Shown: positions 1 through 4,090, counted from the stretch's first letter. The stretch is 8,329 bases of DNA from Patescibacteria group bacterium (GCA_018896765.1 JAHILZ010000103.1:1-8329); one strand, 5' to 3'. Notes: generated from the sequence alone by a model not told the origin. Made by a program: numbers and translations.

Positions 1-372
1 GATGAAAAAGAAAATATAATCTTAAAGCTCCCTCCAAAACTTGCACCAATAAAAGCAGCAGTATTTCCAATTGTTAAACAGCCTGAATTTGAAAAAATTG
101 CCAAGGAAATTGTCAGTGATTTAAAAAAAGAATACAATGTTGTTTATGACCAATCGGGAAGCATAGGAAAAAGATATGCCCGTAATGATGAAATTGGAAC
201 ACCATACTGCATAACTATTGACGGAGATTCATTAAAAAACAAAGATGTTACTATAAGATGGAGGGACACTACAAAACAAATTAGAATTAAAATTTCTGAA
301 CTTAAAAAAGTTTTAAAAAAATTAATTGATGAAGAAATTGAATTTGAAAAAGCAGGAAAAATTATAAAATAA
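1..372 (+). CDS. glyS: Glycyl-tRNA synthetase, C-terminal part (5' end outside window)
   Basis: This is the last 123 codons of an archaeal/eukaryal-type class II glycyl-tRNA synthetase, which charges tRNA-Gly with glycine in the cytoplasm. The visible part is the C-terminal anticodon-binding domain. It opens with the family signature LKLPPKLAP (residues 8-16 of the fragment), continues through a GSIGKRYARNDEIGTPYC block (about 53-70) that lies against the tRNA, and has a final strand VTIRWRDTTKQIRI (83-96). The frame is open from base 1 to a TAA at 370-372, with no frameshift. The catalytic core lies upstream of the window. The next gene starts 490 bases later from its own promoter, so glyS appears to end its transcription unit. 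Family assignment is very secure. Confidence 0.95.
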   Translation, partial: DEKENIILKLPPKLAPIKAAVFPIVKQPEFEKIAKEIVSDLKKEYNVVYDQSGSIGKRYARNDEIGTPYCITIDGDSLKNKDVTIRWRDTTKQIRIKISELKKVLKKLIDEEIEFEKAGKIIK

Positions 373-606
373 TTTTAAATGTCCATTTAATTAAATAACA
401 ACTCTTTTATCACAAATAAAATTAGGGCATGCGATTATCAATAAAAATAATTAATATTGACAAATTAAACTATTTCAAAGGTTTTACTTTTGAGGTTAAT
501 AAGTTAAATTGACATTGCTCCTGTTAATTAAAAAGAATACTTAAACGATTAAAAAATTTATTATTAATATTTTTTAGTTGTGGCATTTTCAGGATTTGTT
601 TTAAGA

Positions 607-630
607 TTAATTCTCCCTCGGGAAAATTAA
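607..630. repeat. 24-bp imperfect palindrome, possible operator or hairpin
   Basis: The arms TTAATTCTCCC and GGGAAAATTAA are complementary apart from one C:A position, around a two-base centre (TC). It is the only GC-containing symmetrical block in an otherwise featureless gap. It lies 233 bases before the next start codon, which is far for a classical archaeal operator. As RNA it could fold into a stem with a tight loop. No function can be assigned. Confidence 0.4.
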
Positions 631-809
631 TAAAAAAATTTAAATAATTTTATACAACTAAAATTTCATAATTATAATTATTTTGTGGATTATGTATTTA
701 TTTTGTGATTTTAACTAAATTAAACTAATACTTGAATTTTTCTTTTTATCGTCGGAAAAATAGAATTATTATTTTTTTAATTTAATAAAAAATATTTTTT
801 ACCGAAGAG

Positions 810-817
810 TTTTTAAA
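810..817 (+). promoter_or_regulatory. TATA box for the lysine-rich protein gene
   Basis: TTTTTAAA follows a purine-rich ACCGAAGAG that could act as a BRE. A start site about 26 bp downstream, near 840, leaves a 5' UTR of about 23 bases. That is just enough to contain the GAGGTT Shine-Dalgarno at 849-854, eight bases before the ATG at 863. Confidence 0.55.
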
Positions 818-862
818 GATTATATTCTTAATATGATTAATTAAAAAAGAGGTTACAACAAA

Positions 863-1066
863 ATGGCTAAAGCTAAAACACCAAAACAGTTGGAGATTAG
901 TATCAGGTCTCTTAAAAGAAAGATATCTCTTCTGGAAGCTCAGAAAAAAAGAGCTGTTGCTGCAAAAAAGAAAACACCAGCAAAGAAAAAAAGAGTAGTG
1001 AAGAGAAAAGCTGCTAAGAGAAAACCTGCAAAAAGGAAAACTGTTAAAAAGAAAAAAAGAAGATAA
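863..1066 (+). CDS. Lysine-rich histone H1 tail-like DNA-binding protein
   Basis: This 67-residue, extremely basic protein has two parts. Residues about 6-30 (KQLEISIRSLKRKISLLEAQ) have heptad-like leucine/isoleucine spacing and probably form a short amphipathic helix or coiled coil. Residues 31-67 are a low-complexity tail of KKK/KRK blocks separated by A, P, T and V (AKKKTPAKKK, KRKAAKRKPAKRK), resembling the C-terminal tails of eukaryotic histone H1 and bacterial H1-like proteins. Such tails bind DNA or RNA by charge. There are no acidic residues in the tail and no enzyme motif. The start is supported by GAGGTT at 849-854. It probably acts in nucleoid compaction or binds ribosomes/RNA, but this is inferred from composition only. 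The neighbouring HIT gene has its own promoter, so the gene looks monocistronic. Confidence 0.8.
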   Translation: MAKAKTPKQLEISIRSLKRKISLLEAQKKRAVAAKKKTPAKKKRVVKRKAAKRKPAKRKTVKKKKRR

Positions 1067-1096
1067 TTAAATTTTTTAATTTATTTTTATTTATTG
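1067..1096 (+). terminator. Oligo-T terminator after the lysine-rich gene
   Basis: Immediately after the stop codon the coding strand carries several T-runs (TTTTTT, then repeated TTTTA/TTTAT) over 30 bases without a GC-rich stem. Archaeal RNA polymerase commonly stops at such T-rich tracts. The next gene's TATA box follows about 40 bases later. Confidence 0.4.
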
Positions 1097-1133
1097 GAAA
1101 GCTAAATTCTCTGGGATAGGAATTTGCAAAATG

Positions 1134-1141
1134 TTTTTAAA
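1134..1141 (+). promoter_or_regulatory. TATA box for the HIT gene (leaderless start)
   Basis: TTTTTAAA is centred 25-26 bp before the ATG at 1163 and is preceded by GCAAAATG, which could serve as BRE. Transcription should begin at or next to the A of the ATG. Because the box lies inside the longer open frame starting with TTG at 1124, it argues against that start. Confidence 0.6.
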
Positions 1142-1162
1142 TTATTATTGTTTATTTTATTC

Positions 1163-1513
1163 ATGAATAATGGATGCATTTTTTGTAAAATCATTCAAGG
1201 GGAAATTCCCTGCAATAAGATTTATGAAAATGATAATTTTATTTCTATTGCAAATGTAAATCCCCTCACAACAGGGCATACCTTGGTTATTTCTAAAAAA
1301 CATTTTGAAACTATATTAGACATGCCAGATAGTTTAAGTCCTGAACTTTTAGATTGCATTAAAAAAACATCTTTAAAACTAATGGAAAAATACAAAGCAG
1401 AAGGATTTAATCTGGCGAATAATAATTTTAAAGTTGCAGGACAAATTGTAAACCATCTTCATTTTCACATTCTTCCAAGAAAAAAACACGACGATTTTAA
1501 ATTTGGTGTATAA
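1163..1513 (+). CDS. HIT family (histidine triad) nucleotide hydrolase/transferase
   Basis: This is a 116-residue HIT-fold protein, the usual length for the HINT/Hit branch. N-terminal Cys5 and Cys8 (CIFCKI), with His47, probably form the zinc site seen in many prokaryotic HIT proteins. The GHTLVISKKH block (38-47) is the conserved core strand. The catalytic histidine triad is intact as HLHFHILPR (98-106), with His100 and His102 flanking the catalytic position. Members bind purine nucleotides at the triad and hydrolyse or transfer nucleotidyl groups, often from nucleoside phosphoramidates, aminoacyl-adenylates or dinucleoside polyphosphates; the substrate cannot be read from sequence. I chose ATG 1163, not TTG 1124: the family begins at the Cys motif, the extra 13 residues would be hydrophobic and atypical, and a TATA box lies exactly 26 bp before 1163. 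The C-terminus is short (10 residues beyond the triad). Confidence 0.9.
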   Translation: MNNGCIFCKIIQGEIPCNKIYENDNFISIANVNPLTTGHTLVISKKHFETILDMPDSLSPELLDCIKKTSLKLMEKYKAEGFNLANNNFKVAGQIVNHLHFHILPRKKHDDFKFGV

Positions 1514-1522
1514 TTAAAAATA

Positions 1523-1546
1523 AAAATGGCTCTGGGGAGATTTTAA
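1523..1546 (-). repeat. Left copy of tRNA-Met 3'-end repeat (att-like)
   Basis: This 24-bp sequence matches 2494-2517 at 22 positions. Read on the minus strand it corresponds to the tRNA T-loop, the 3' T-stem strand, the 3' acceptor strand CAGAGCC, discriminator A and the TTTT trailer. No other tRNA sequence adjoins it, so it is a displaced 3' fragment, not a tRNA gene. The two mismatches change the T-stem strand (CTCCC instead of CCCTC), so it could not pair in a tRNA. It begins 9 bases after the HIT stop codon and is taken as the left edge of a small mobile element. Confidence 0.75.
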
Positions 1547-1566
1547 TTTTTATGTAGTTAAAAAGA

Positions 1567-1574
1567 TTTATAAG
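1567..1574 (+). promoter_or_regulatory. TATA box for the RHH-endonuclease operon (leaderless)
   Basis: TTTATAAG is centred 25-26 bp upstream of the ATG at 1596, so the mRNA should begin at the start codon. It lies inside the element, just right of the left repeat, so the element carries its own promoter. Confidence 0.6.
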
Positions 1575-1595
1575 TATTACTGTATTACCTAATAA

Positions 1596-1727
1596 ATGAA
1601 AGAAGTGATTACATTTAAGGGCGATAGGAATCTTTGGATTGATTTTGTAGCAAAACTAAAAAAAGACAGAAAACAAGTTTGGGAAGTTCTGGAAAAATTT
1701 ATTAGAGTATATCTTAAAAAGACGTAA
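1596..1727 (+). CDS. Small ribbon-helix-helix-like protein in the element
   Basis: This 43-residue protein begins MKEVITFKGDRNLW and ends VLEKFIRVYLKKT. An N-terminal beta-strand (residues 2-7, EVITFK), a first helix (about 10-23, NLWIDFVAKLKKD) and a second helix (about 25-41, KQVWEVLEKFIRVYL) match the order and size of a ribbon-helix-helix domain of the CopG/Arc/MetJ type, which binds DNA as a dimer through the strand. The tail is basic. Its stop codon is one base before the ATG of the endonuclease, so the two are surely co-transcribed and probably translationally coupled. The likely role is repression of the shared promoter or DNA binding that aids the endonuclease. The start rests on a TATA box 26 bp upstream. 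The fold call is from pattern only; the gene itself is well supported by spacing. Confidence 0.7.
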   Translation: MKEVITFKGDRNLWIDFVAKLKKDRKQVWEVLEKFIRVYLKKT

Positions 1728-1728
1728 A

Positions 1729-2517
1729 ATGAAAACTAATTATTTAGATTCTCTTAACAAAGAAGAAAAATTTGCATTATTCTTTGGGATAATGGCTGGC
1801 GATGGGTGTCTATCTTTTTATATCACCAAAGATAGAAAGCAAAAAAAAGTCATAGTTGTTACTGGAAATTTTTATGATGATAAAGAATTTTTTGAGACTA
1901 TTCTTGTTCCCCTGTTAAAATCTTTTACAAACAATTCTGTTAAGATCAAAGACAAAAGGTATTGTGGAACTATAGAGATTCATGTTTTTGATAAAGAATT
2001 ATTCCAAAAAATAGAAGAGTTAGGATTTCCTATTGGAAAGAAAGGTCCTAAACTATTTATCCCAAAATATTTTTATGAAAAAGATTTGTTAAAAAACATT
2101 GTGCAAGGATTTTTTGCCACAGATGGTTCTTTAGTTTTAACAAAAAATCCAAATAAATTTTATCCAAGAGTGGAGGGTAATGGAATTTCTAAAAATTTAA
2201 TAAGACAGATTACAGAATATCTTAATTATATTGGAATGAATGGTTATTTTTATATAGCGAAAAGAAAAAACGAAACTTCTAGATACGATAATCAACAACA
2301 ATACAGATTTCAATTTAATGGTAGGAACAATTTAATTCTTTTTAATAATTTAGTGGGTTTTGTGAACCCAAAACATAAAAAAAAATTTAATGAGTTTATT
2401 AAATATGATGAGCAATATGATAAAACTATTTTTGGTTTACCTCCTATAAAACAAAAATATGCTGGTGAACCCATCACATCAGAATTCGAAAAGAAAATGG
2501 CTCTGGAGGGATTTTAA
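1729..2517 (+). CDS. Free-standing LAGLIDADG homing endonuclease (two motifs)
   Basis: This 262-residue protein has two LAGLIDADG helices, LFFGIMAGDG at 17-26 and IVQGFFATDG at 124-133. Their acidic residues Asp25 and Asp132 would bind the catalytic metals. Two motifs in one chain indicate a monomeric enzyme that makes a four-base 3' overhang cut at a long, asymmetric site. The C-terminal GRNNLILFNNLVGFVNPKHKKKF segment (about 198-220) is the closing element typical of archaeal LAGLIDADG domains. It is not inside an intein or an evident intron. There is no Shine-Dalgarno; it starts one base after the RHH gene. The last seven residues (KMALEGF) and the stop are encoded on the antisense strand of the tRNA-Met 3' half, so its C-terminus depends on the integration site. 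The target is unknown; tRNA-Met itself is the obvious candidate. Confidence 0.88.
   Translation: MKTNYLDSLNKEEKFALFFGIMAGDGCLSFYITKDRKQKKVIVVTGNFYDDKEFFETILVPLLKSFTNNSVKIKDKRYCGTIEIHVFDKELFQKIEELGFPIGKKGPKLFIPKYFYEKDLLKNIVQGFFATDGSLVLTKNPNKFYPRVEGNGISKNLIRQITEYLNYIGMNGYFYIAKRKNETSRYDNQQQYRFQFNGRNNLILFNNLVGFVNPKHKKKFNEFIKYDEQYDKTIFGLPPIKQKYAGEPITSEFEKKMALEGF
2494..2517 (-). repeat. Right copy of tRNA-Met 3'-end repeat (att-like)
   Basis: This copy is identical to 1523-1546 at 22 of 24 positions. It covers the T-loop to the discriminator of the intact tRNA plus its TTTT trailer. It also encodes the C-terminal residues and TAA stop of the endonuclease on the plus strand. Confidence 0.75.
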
Positions 2518-2571
2518 CCCTCGACCTCTGCCTCATGAGAGCAGTGCTACTAAACCCTGAGCTACAGAGCC
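2498..2571 (-). tRNA. tRNA-Met (anticodon CAT), probably elongator
   Basis: A 74-base cloverleaf is readable on the minus strand. The acceptor stem is GGCTCTG/CAGAGCC with discriminator A, followed by T8-A9. The D-arm starts GCTC; the anticodon stem is CTGCT/GGCAG with loop CTCATGA (anticodon CAT); the variable loop is AGGTC; the T-stem is GAGGG/CCCTC. CCA is not encoded. The anticodon stem lacks the three G:C pairs typical of initiator tRNA, which favours elongator Met, but tRNA-Ile2 with a modified C34 cannot be excluded. Two oddities stand out. The T-loop is TTAAAAT, so the nearly invariant C56 is A. The last D-stem pair (13-22) is C:T. The 20 bases at the 3' end overlap the endonuclease gene on the other strand. 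Confidence 0.88.
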
Positions 2572-2592
2572 AATCTTAAAAGAAAAAATCAA

Positions 2593-2600
2593 TTTAAAAA
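2593..2600 (-). promoter_or_regulatory. TATA box for tRNA-Met
   Basis: On the minus strand this reads TTTTTAAA, centred about 25 bp before the 5' end of the tRNA at 2571. A precursor with almost no leader is expected. It lies back to back with the plus-strand promoter of the next gene. Confidence 0.5.
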
Positions 2601-2613
2601 TTTTGAGGTAATG

Positions 2614-2621
2614 CTTAAAAA
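2614..2621 (+). promoter_or_regulatory. TATA box for the one-helix membrane protein gene (leaderless)
   Basis: CTTAAAAATA is centred about 26 bp before the ATG at 2643, predicting a leaderless mRNA. A perfect 8-bp inverted repeat follows directly between the box and the start codon. Confidence 0.5.
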
Positions 2622-2638
2622 TAGGCTTTTCCTATTTT
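2618..2638. promoter_or_regulatory. Inverted repeat between TATA box and start, possible operator
   Basis: AAAATAGG and CCTATTTT are perfect 8-bp inverted arms around a 5-base spacer (CTTTT). The dyad overlaps the 3' end of the TATA box and the region melted at initiation. If the mRNA is leaderless the dyad is not transcribed, so a DNA-binding dimer is a better reading than an RNA hairpin. Confidence 0.4.
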
Positions 2639-2642
2639 ATTA

Positions 2643-2858
2643 ATGGAAATAAGCAATCTAACTGATGTAACATTACTTGAAAATGTAATTAATCAATTTT
2701 CTTCATTAATCACTTTATTTCAGGCAATAGGAGGATTAATTCTTTTTTATATAATTATTAATATTATTGGCATGATACTCAATAGAAAAAAGAGCAAGCA
2801 ACTTGCAGAAATTAATAAAAATTTAAAAAAAATAAAAAGAATTTTGCAGAAAAAATAA
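2643..2858 (+). CDS. Small single-pass membrane protein with basic tail
   Basis: I do not recognise this 71-residue protein. Residues 1-21 are polar and mildly acidic. Residues about 22-46 (ITLFQAIGGLILFYIIINII region) form one strong hydrophobic helix. Residues 48-71 are highly basic (RKKSKQLAEINKNLKKIKRILQKK) with leucine/isoleucine spacing of an amphipathic helix. By the positive-inside rule the tail faces the cytoplasm. There is no signal-peptide cleavage site and no enzyme motif. The start is set by a TATA box 26 bp upstream. It is divergent from tRNA-Met and converges on alba with only five bases between stop codons. It could be a membrane anchor or scaffold; no function is claimed. Confidence 0.75.
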   Translation: MEISNLTDVTLLENVINQFSSLITLFQAIGGLILFYIIINIIGMILNRKKSKQLAEINKNLKKIKRILQKK

Positions 2859-2869
2859 AATTTTTATTT
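2851..2869. terminator. Shared bidirectional A/T-run terminator
   Basis: A run of A followed by a run of T (AAAAATAAAATTTTTATTT) lies across the two converging stop codons. It presents an oligo-T tract to polymerases arriving from either side. Confidence 0.4.
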
Positions 2870-3163
2870 AATCAAAATTATCTCAATTATAGATACACTA
2901 ACTTTTTTACCCTCTTTGTTTTCAAATTCTTCGCTATTAATCTTCACATCTTTTATTTTTAATTTTTTGTCTTTTAAAAATTTATTTTTGACAAATTCTG
3001 CAACATCCACTGCCCTGTTTATGAATTTTCCACGCGCTTTTATTGTCACTTCATTTTTTTGCTTTGTTGTAAATTGCATAACAACACTTGTGACATAAGT
3101 CATAAACGGCTTTGTTCCAATATACACAATATTTTTATCAATTACTTGGTTTTTCTCTGCCAT
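2864..3163 (-). CDS. alba: DNA/RNA-binding protein Alba
   Basis: This 99-residue Alba-fold protein is the expected length for the family (about 90-100). The signature blocks are all present: NIVYIGTKPFMTYVTSVVMQ (11-30) with the DNA-contacting lysine Lys18, EVTIKARGKFINRAVDVAEFV (38-58) with the conserved ARG turn, and the C-terminal hairpin and strand (about 80-98, KKVSVSIIEIILIK). Alba dimers coat DNA and also bind RNA in archaea; acetylation of the N-terminal lysine region modulates affinity in Sulfolobus. It is the second gene of an operon behind rps17e, 12 bases downstream, and uses a GGAGAG Shine-Dalgarno (3168-3173) four bases before its ATG, unlike the leaderless first gene. Assignment is secure. 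Confidence 0.95.
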   Translation of the reverse strand: MAEKNQVIDKNIVYIGTKPFMTYVTSVVMQFTTKQKNEVTIKARGKFINRAVDVAEFVKNKFLKDKKLKIKDVKINSEEFENKEGKKVSVSIIEIILIK

Positions 3164-3167
3164 TTAA

Positions 3168-3173
3168 CTCTCC
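3168..3173 (-). promoter_or_regulatory. Shine-Dalgarno of alba
   Basis: GGAGAG on the minus strand lies four bases before the alba ATG, inside the 12-base gap after the rps17e stop. It shows that the organism uses Shine-Dalgarno pairing for internal operon genes. Confidence 0.65.
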
Positions 3174-3175
3174 AA

Positions 3176-3385
3176 TTATTTATTTTTAAGAATTTTAGGT
3201 TGATTCTGAATTTCCTGTCTTTTTAATCTAGATAAAAACCCAGCCATCTGATTTCTTACTTTTTTGCTTGGCATTTCTTTTCCAAGAACCTTTTTATTAT
3301 GCTCAAAATTTTCAGCAAAAATAACTCCTTGTTTTATGAATTCTTTTGCAGATCTTTTTATCAGTTTTGATTTTATCTTACCCAT
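3176..3385 (-). CDS. rps17e: 30S ribosomal protein eS17 (S17e)
   Basis: This 69-residue small-subunit ribosomal protein is found only in archaea and eukaryotes. The characteristic N-terminus MGKIKSKLIKRSAKEFI (1-17), the FEHNKKVL segment (27-34) and the helix KKVRNQMAGFLSRLKR (41-56) match the family in order and spacing. Residues 57-69 are a polar basic extension. The protein is cytoplasmic, bound to 16S rRNA. It is the first gene of an operon with alba, 12 bases apart. Its promoter TATA box is 26 bp before the ATG, so the mRNA should be leaderless. Assignment is strong despite the short length. Confidence 0.9.
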   Translation of the reverse strand: MGKIKSKLIKRSAKEFIKQGVIFAENFEHNKKVLGKEMPSKKVRNQMAGFLSRLKRQEIQNQPKILKNK

Positions 3386-3406
3386 TATAATCTGTTTATT
3401 CTATGG

Positions 3407-3414
3407 TTTTTAAA
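3407..3414 (-). promoter_or_regulatory. TATA box for the rps17e-alba operon (leaderless)
   Basis: On the minus strand this reads TTTAAAAA, centred 25-26 bp before the ATG of rps17e at 3385. No Shine-Dalgarno precedes that ATG, consistent with a leaderless transcript. Confidence 0.55.
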
Positions 3415-3554
3415 GATGTCGGAAACCAGAGGTATTGAGTTTTCAGGAGATGAATTCAGAATTAAATTAAAGAAATTTAAATTAAAAGGTTTATGTAGTT
3501 ATATGTATTCTTATAATTATCCCCCTGTCACTGTGCAGATATAAAAAATAATAC

Positions 3555-3563
3555 TCTATATAA
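3555..3563. promoter_or_regulatory. Orphan TATA-like element CTATATAAG
   Basis: CTATATAAG is one of the best TATA matches in the window but does not precede a recognisable gene on either strand. The 3386-3644 gap around it holds a 42-codon ATG frame (3416-3544, +) of doubtful status and a short GC-containing block (about 3608-3631). It could drive a small RNA on the plus strand starting near 3585; nothing else supports that. Confidence 0.25.
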
Positions 3564-3644
3564 GTTTCAAAACTCAAACATTTAATAAAATATTAAAAAA
3601 TTATAAAGGCAAATCAACCCTTAGCACCCTCCAAAAAATTTATT

Positions 3645-3866
3645 TTAATTATTTTTCTTAGCTTTAAAATAATTTATTGCTCCAAAAAGCATTAAAATTC
3701 CTGCTGAAAAAATTATCCATTTTTCAAATCCTTTTACATATTCAGAAACATCAATAAAATTAAATGGGTAATTGATAAAATAAGCTCCCAAAATAATATA
3801 AAGAAAAAATACAATAAAATTCACCTTTTTTTTAGGATAATAAATTCCATCATCTCTTTTTATCAT
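3645..3866 (-). CDS. Small two-helix membrane protein
   Basis: I do not recognise this 73-residue protein. It has a basic N-terminus (KR, KKK within 1-14), a first hydrophobic helix at about 15-35 (VNFIVFFLYIILGAYF), a short polar loop (36-49), a second helix at about 50-67 (WIIFSAGILMLFGAINYF) and a basic end KAKKNN. Both termini are therefore expected in the cytoplasm. There are no catalytic or metal motifs. The ATG is supported by a palindromic TATA box centred 26-27 bp upstream. Similar short two-helix proteins are common in small-genome archaea, but I assign no function. Confidence 0.75.
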   Translation of the reverse strand: MIKRDDGIYYPKKKVNFIVFFLYIILGAYFINYPFNFIDVSEYVKGFEKWIIFSAGILMLFGAINYFKAKKNN

Positions 3867-3886
3867 ACATATTAGTGTTAAACATT

Positions 3887-3898
3887 ATATTTAAATAT
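3887..3898. promoter_or_regulatory. Palindromic TATA box, probable bidirectional promoter
   Basis: ATATTTAAATAT is a perfect 12-bp palindrome centred at 3892.5. It is 26-27 bp from the minus-strand ATG at 3866 and 25-26 bp from a plus-strand ATG at 3918 that opens a 15-codon frame ending just before tRNA-Val. It fits a divergent promoter giving a leaderless membrane-protein mRNA on one side and the tRNA-Val precursor, with about 60 bases of leader, on the other. Confidence 0.45.
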
Positions 3899-3977
3899 TT
3901 CCTAAAACAAGATAATTATGAATAAAAGTTTAATAAAACATAACCTTATCAAGCTTGGCTCCTAATTTTTAAAAGAG

Positions 3978-4049
3978 GGTTCTGTAGTCCAATGGTTAAG
4001 ACACATCCTTGACATGGATGAAATCGCAGTTCAATTCTGCGCAGAACCA
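3978..4049 (+). tRNA. tRNA-Val (anticodon GAC)
   Basis: A 72-base cloverleaf: acceptor stem GGTTCTG/CAGAACC, discriminator A, T8-A9, D-arm starting GTCC with GG in the loop, anticodon stem CATCC/GGATG with loop TTGACAT (anticodon GAC at 4011-4013, reading GUC/GUU), four-base variable loop AAAT, and T-arm CGCAG-TTCAATT-CTGCG. CCA is not encoded. There is no intron. The D-stem has a C:A pair at its loop end. Outside the tRNA, AAAAGAG (3971-3977) and CTCTTTT (4056-4062) are complementary and could pair in the precursor. Confidence 0.93.
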
Positions 4050-4090
4050 TTTGTTCTCTTTTGCCTGTATTTTAAATAATGCAAGAAAGT

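Larger units (their letters stand above)
373..862. other. Long non-coding gap between glyS and the basic protein gene
   Basis: This 490-base stretch has stops in all frames and no open frame that looks like a gene. The longest ATG frame noticed on the plus strand is 27 codons at 429-512, without supporting signals. It contains a near-perfect dyad at 607-630 and a TATA box at 810-817 serving the next gene. A loose inverted repeat pairs TCGGAAAAATA (752-762) with TATTTTTTACCGA (793-805). I found no tRNA, snoRNA-like boxes or CRISPR repeats. The gap is long for a genome this compact, so an unrecognised RNA gene remains possible. Confidence 0.6.
1523..2517 (+). mobile_element. Candidate mini mobile element with RHH and LAGLIDADG genes at tRNA-Met
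   Basis: A block of about 971 bp (repeat start to repeat start) is bracketed by 24-bp direct copies of the 3' end of the tRNA-Met gene, the arrangement left by site-specific integration into tRNA 3' ends. Inside are only two genes on the plus strand: a 43-codon RHH-like gene and a 262-codon two-motif LAGLIDADG endonuclease gene one base downstream. There is no integrase, replication gene or intron/intein host. The right repeat is part of the intact tRNA on the opposite strand, and the endonuclease frame ends inside it. Seen: repeats, gene content and overlap. Inferred: mobility. An alternative is a degenerate remnant of a larger integrated element, or a tandem partial duplication. Confidence 0.6.

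Noticed and set aside
429..512. 27-codon ATG frame in the gap after glyS
   Set aside because: No ribosome-binding site, no TATA box at the right distance, and no recognisable protein pattern.
1124..1162. TTG-started N-terminal extension of the HIT gene (13 extra residues)
   Set aside because: A TATA box (1134-1141) lies within it exactly 26 bp before ATG 1163, there is no Shine-Dalgarno, and HIT proteins start close to the CxxC motif.
1523..2571. Reading the LAGLIDADG gene as part of a tRNA or rRNA intron, or as an intein
   Set aside because: The tRNA is contiguous and intact with no exon split, no bulge-helix-bulge could be placed, and the endonuclease has its own start and no splicing motifs.
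2916..3098. 60-codon open frame on the plus strand
   Set aside because: It is antisense to alba, whose protein signature is unmistakable; the peptide is a low-complexity Phe/Ser/Thr string.
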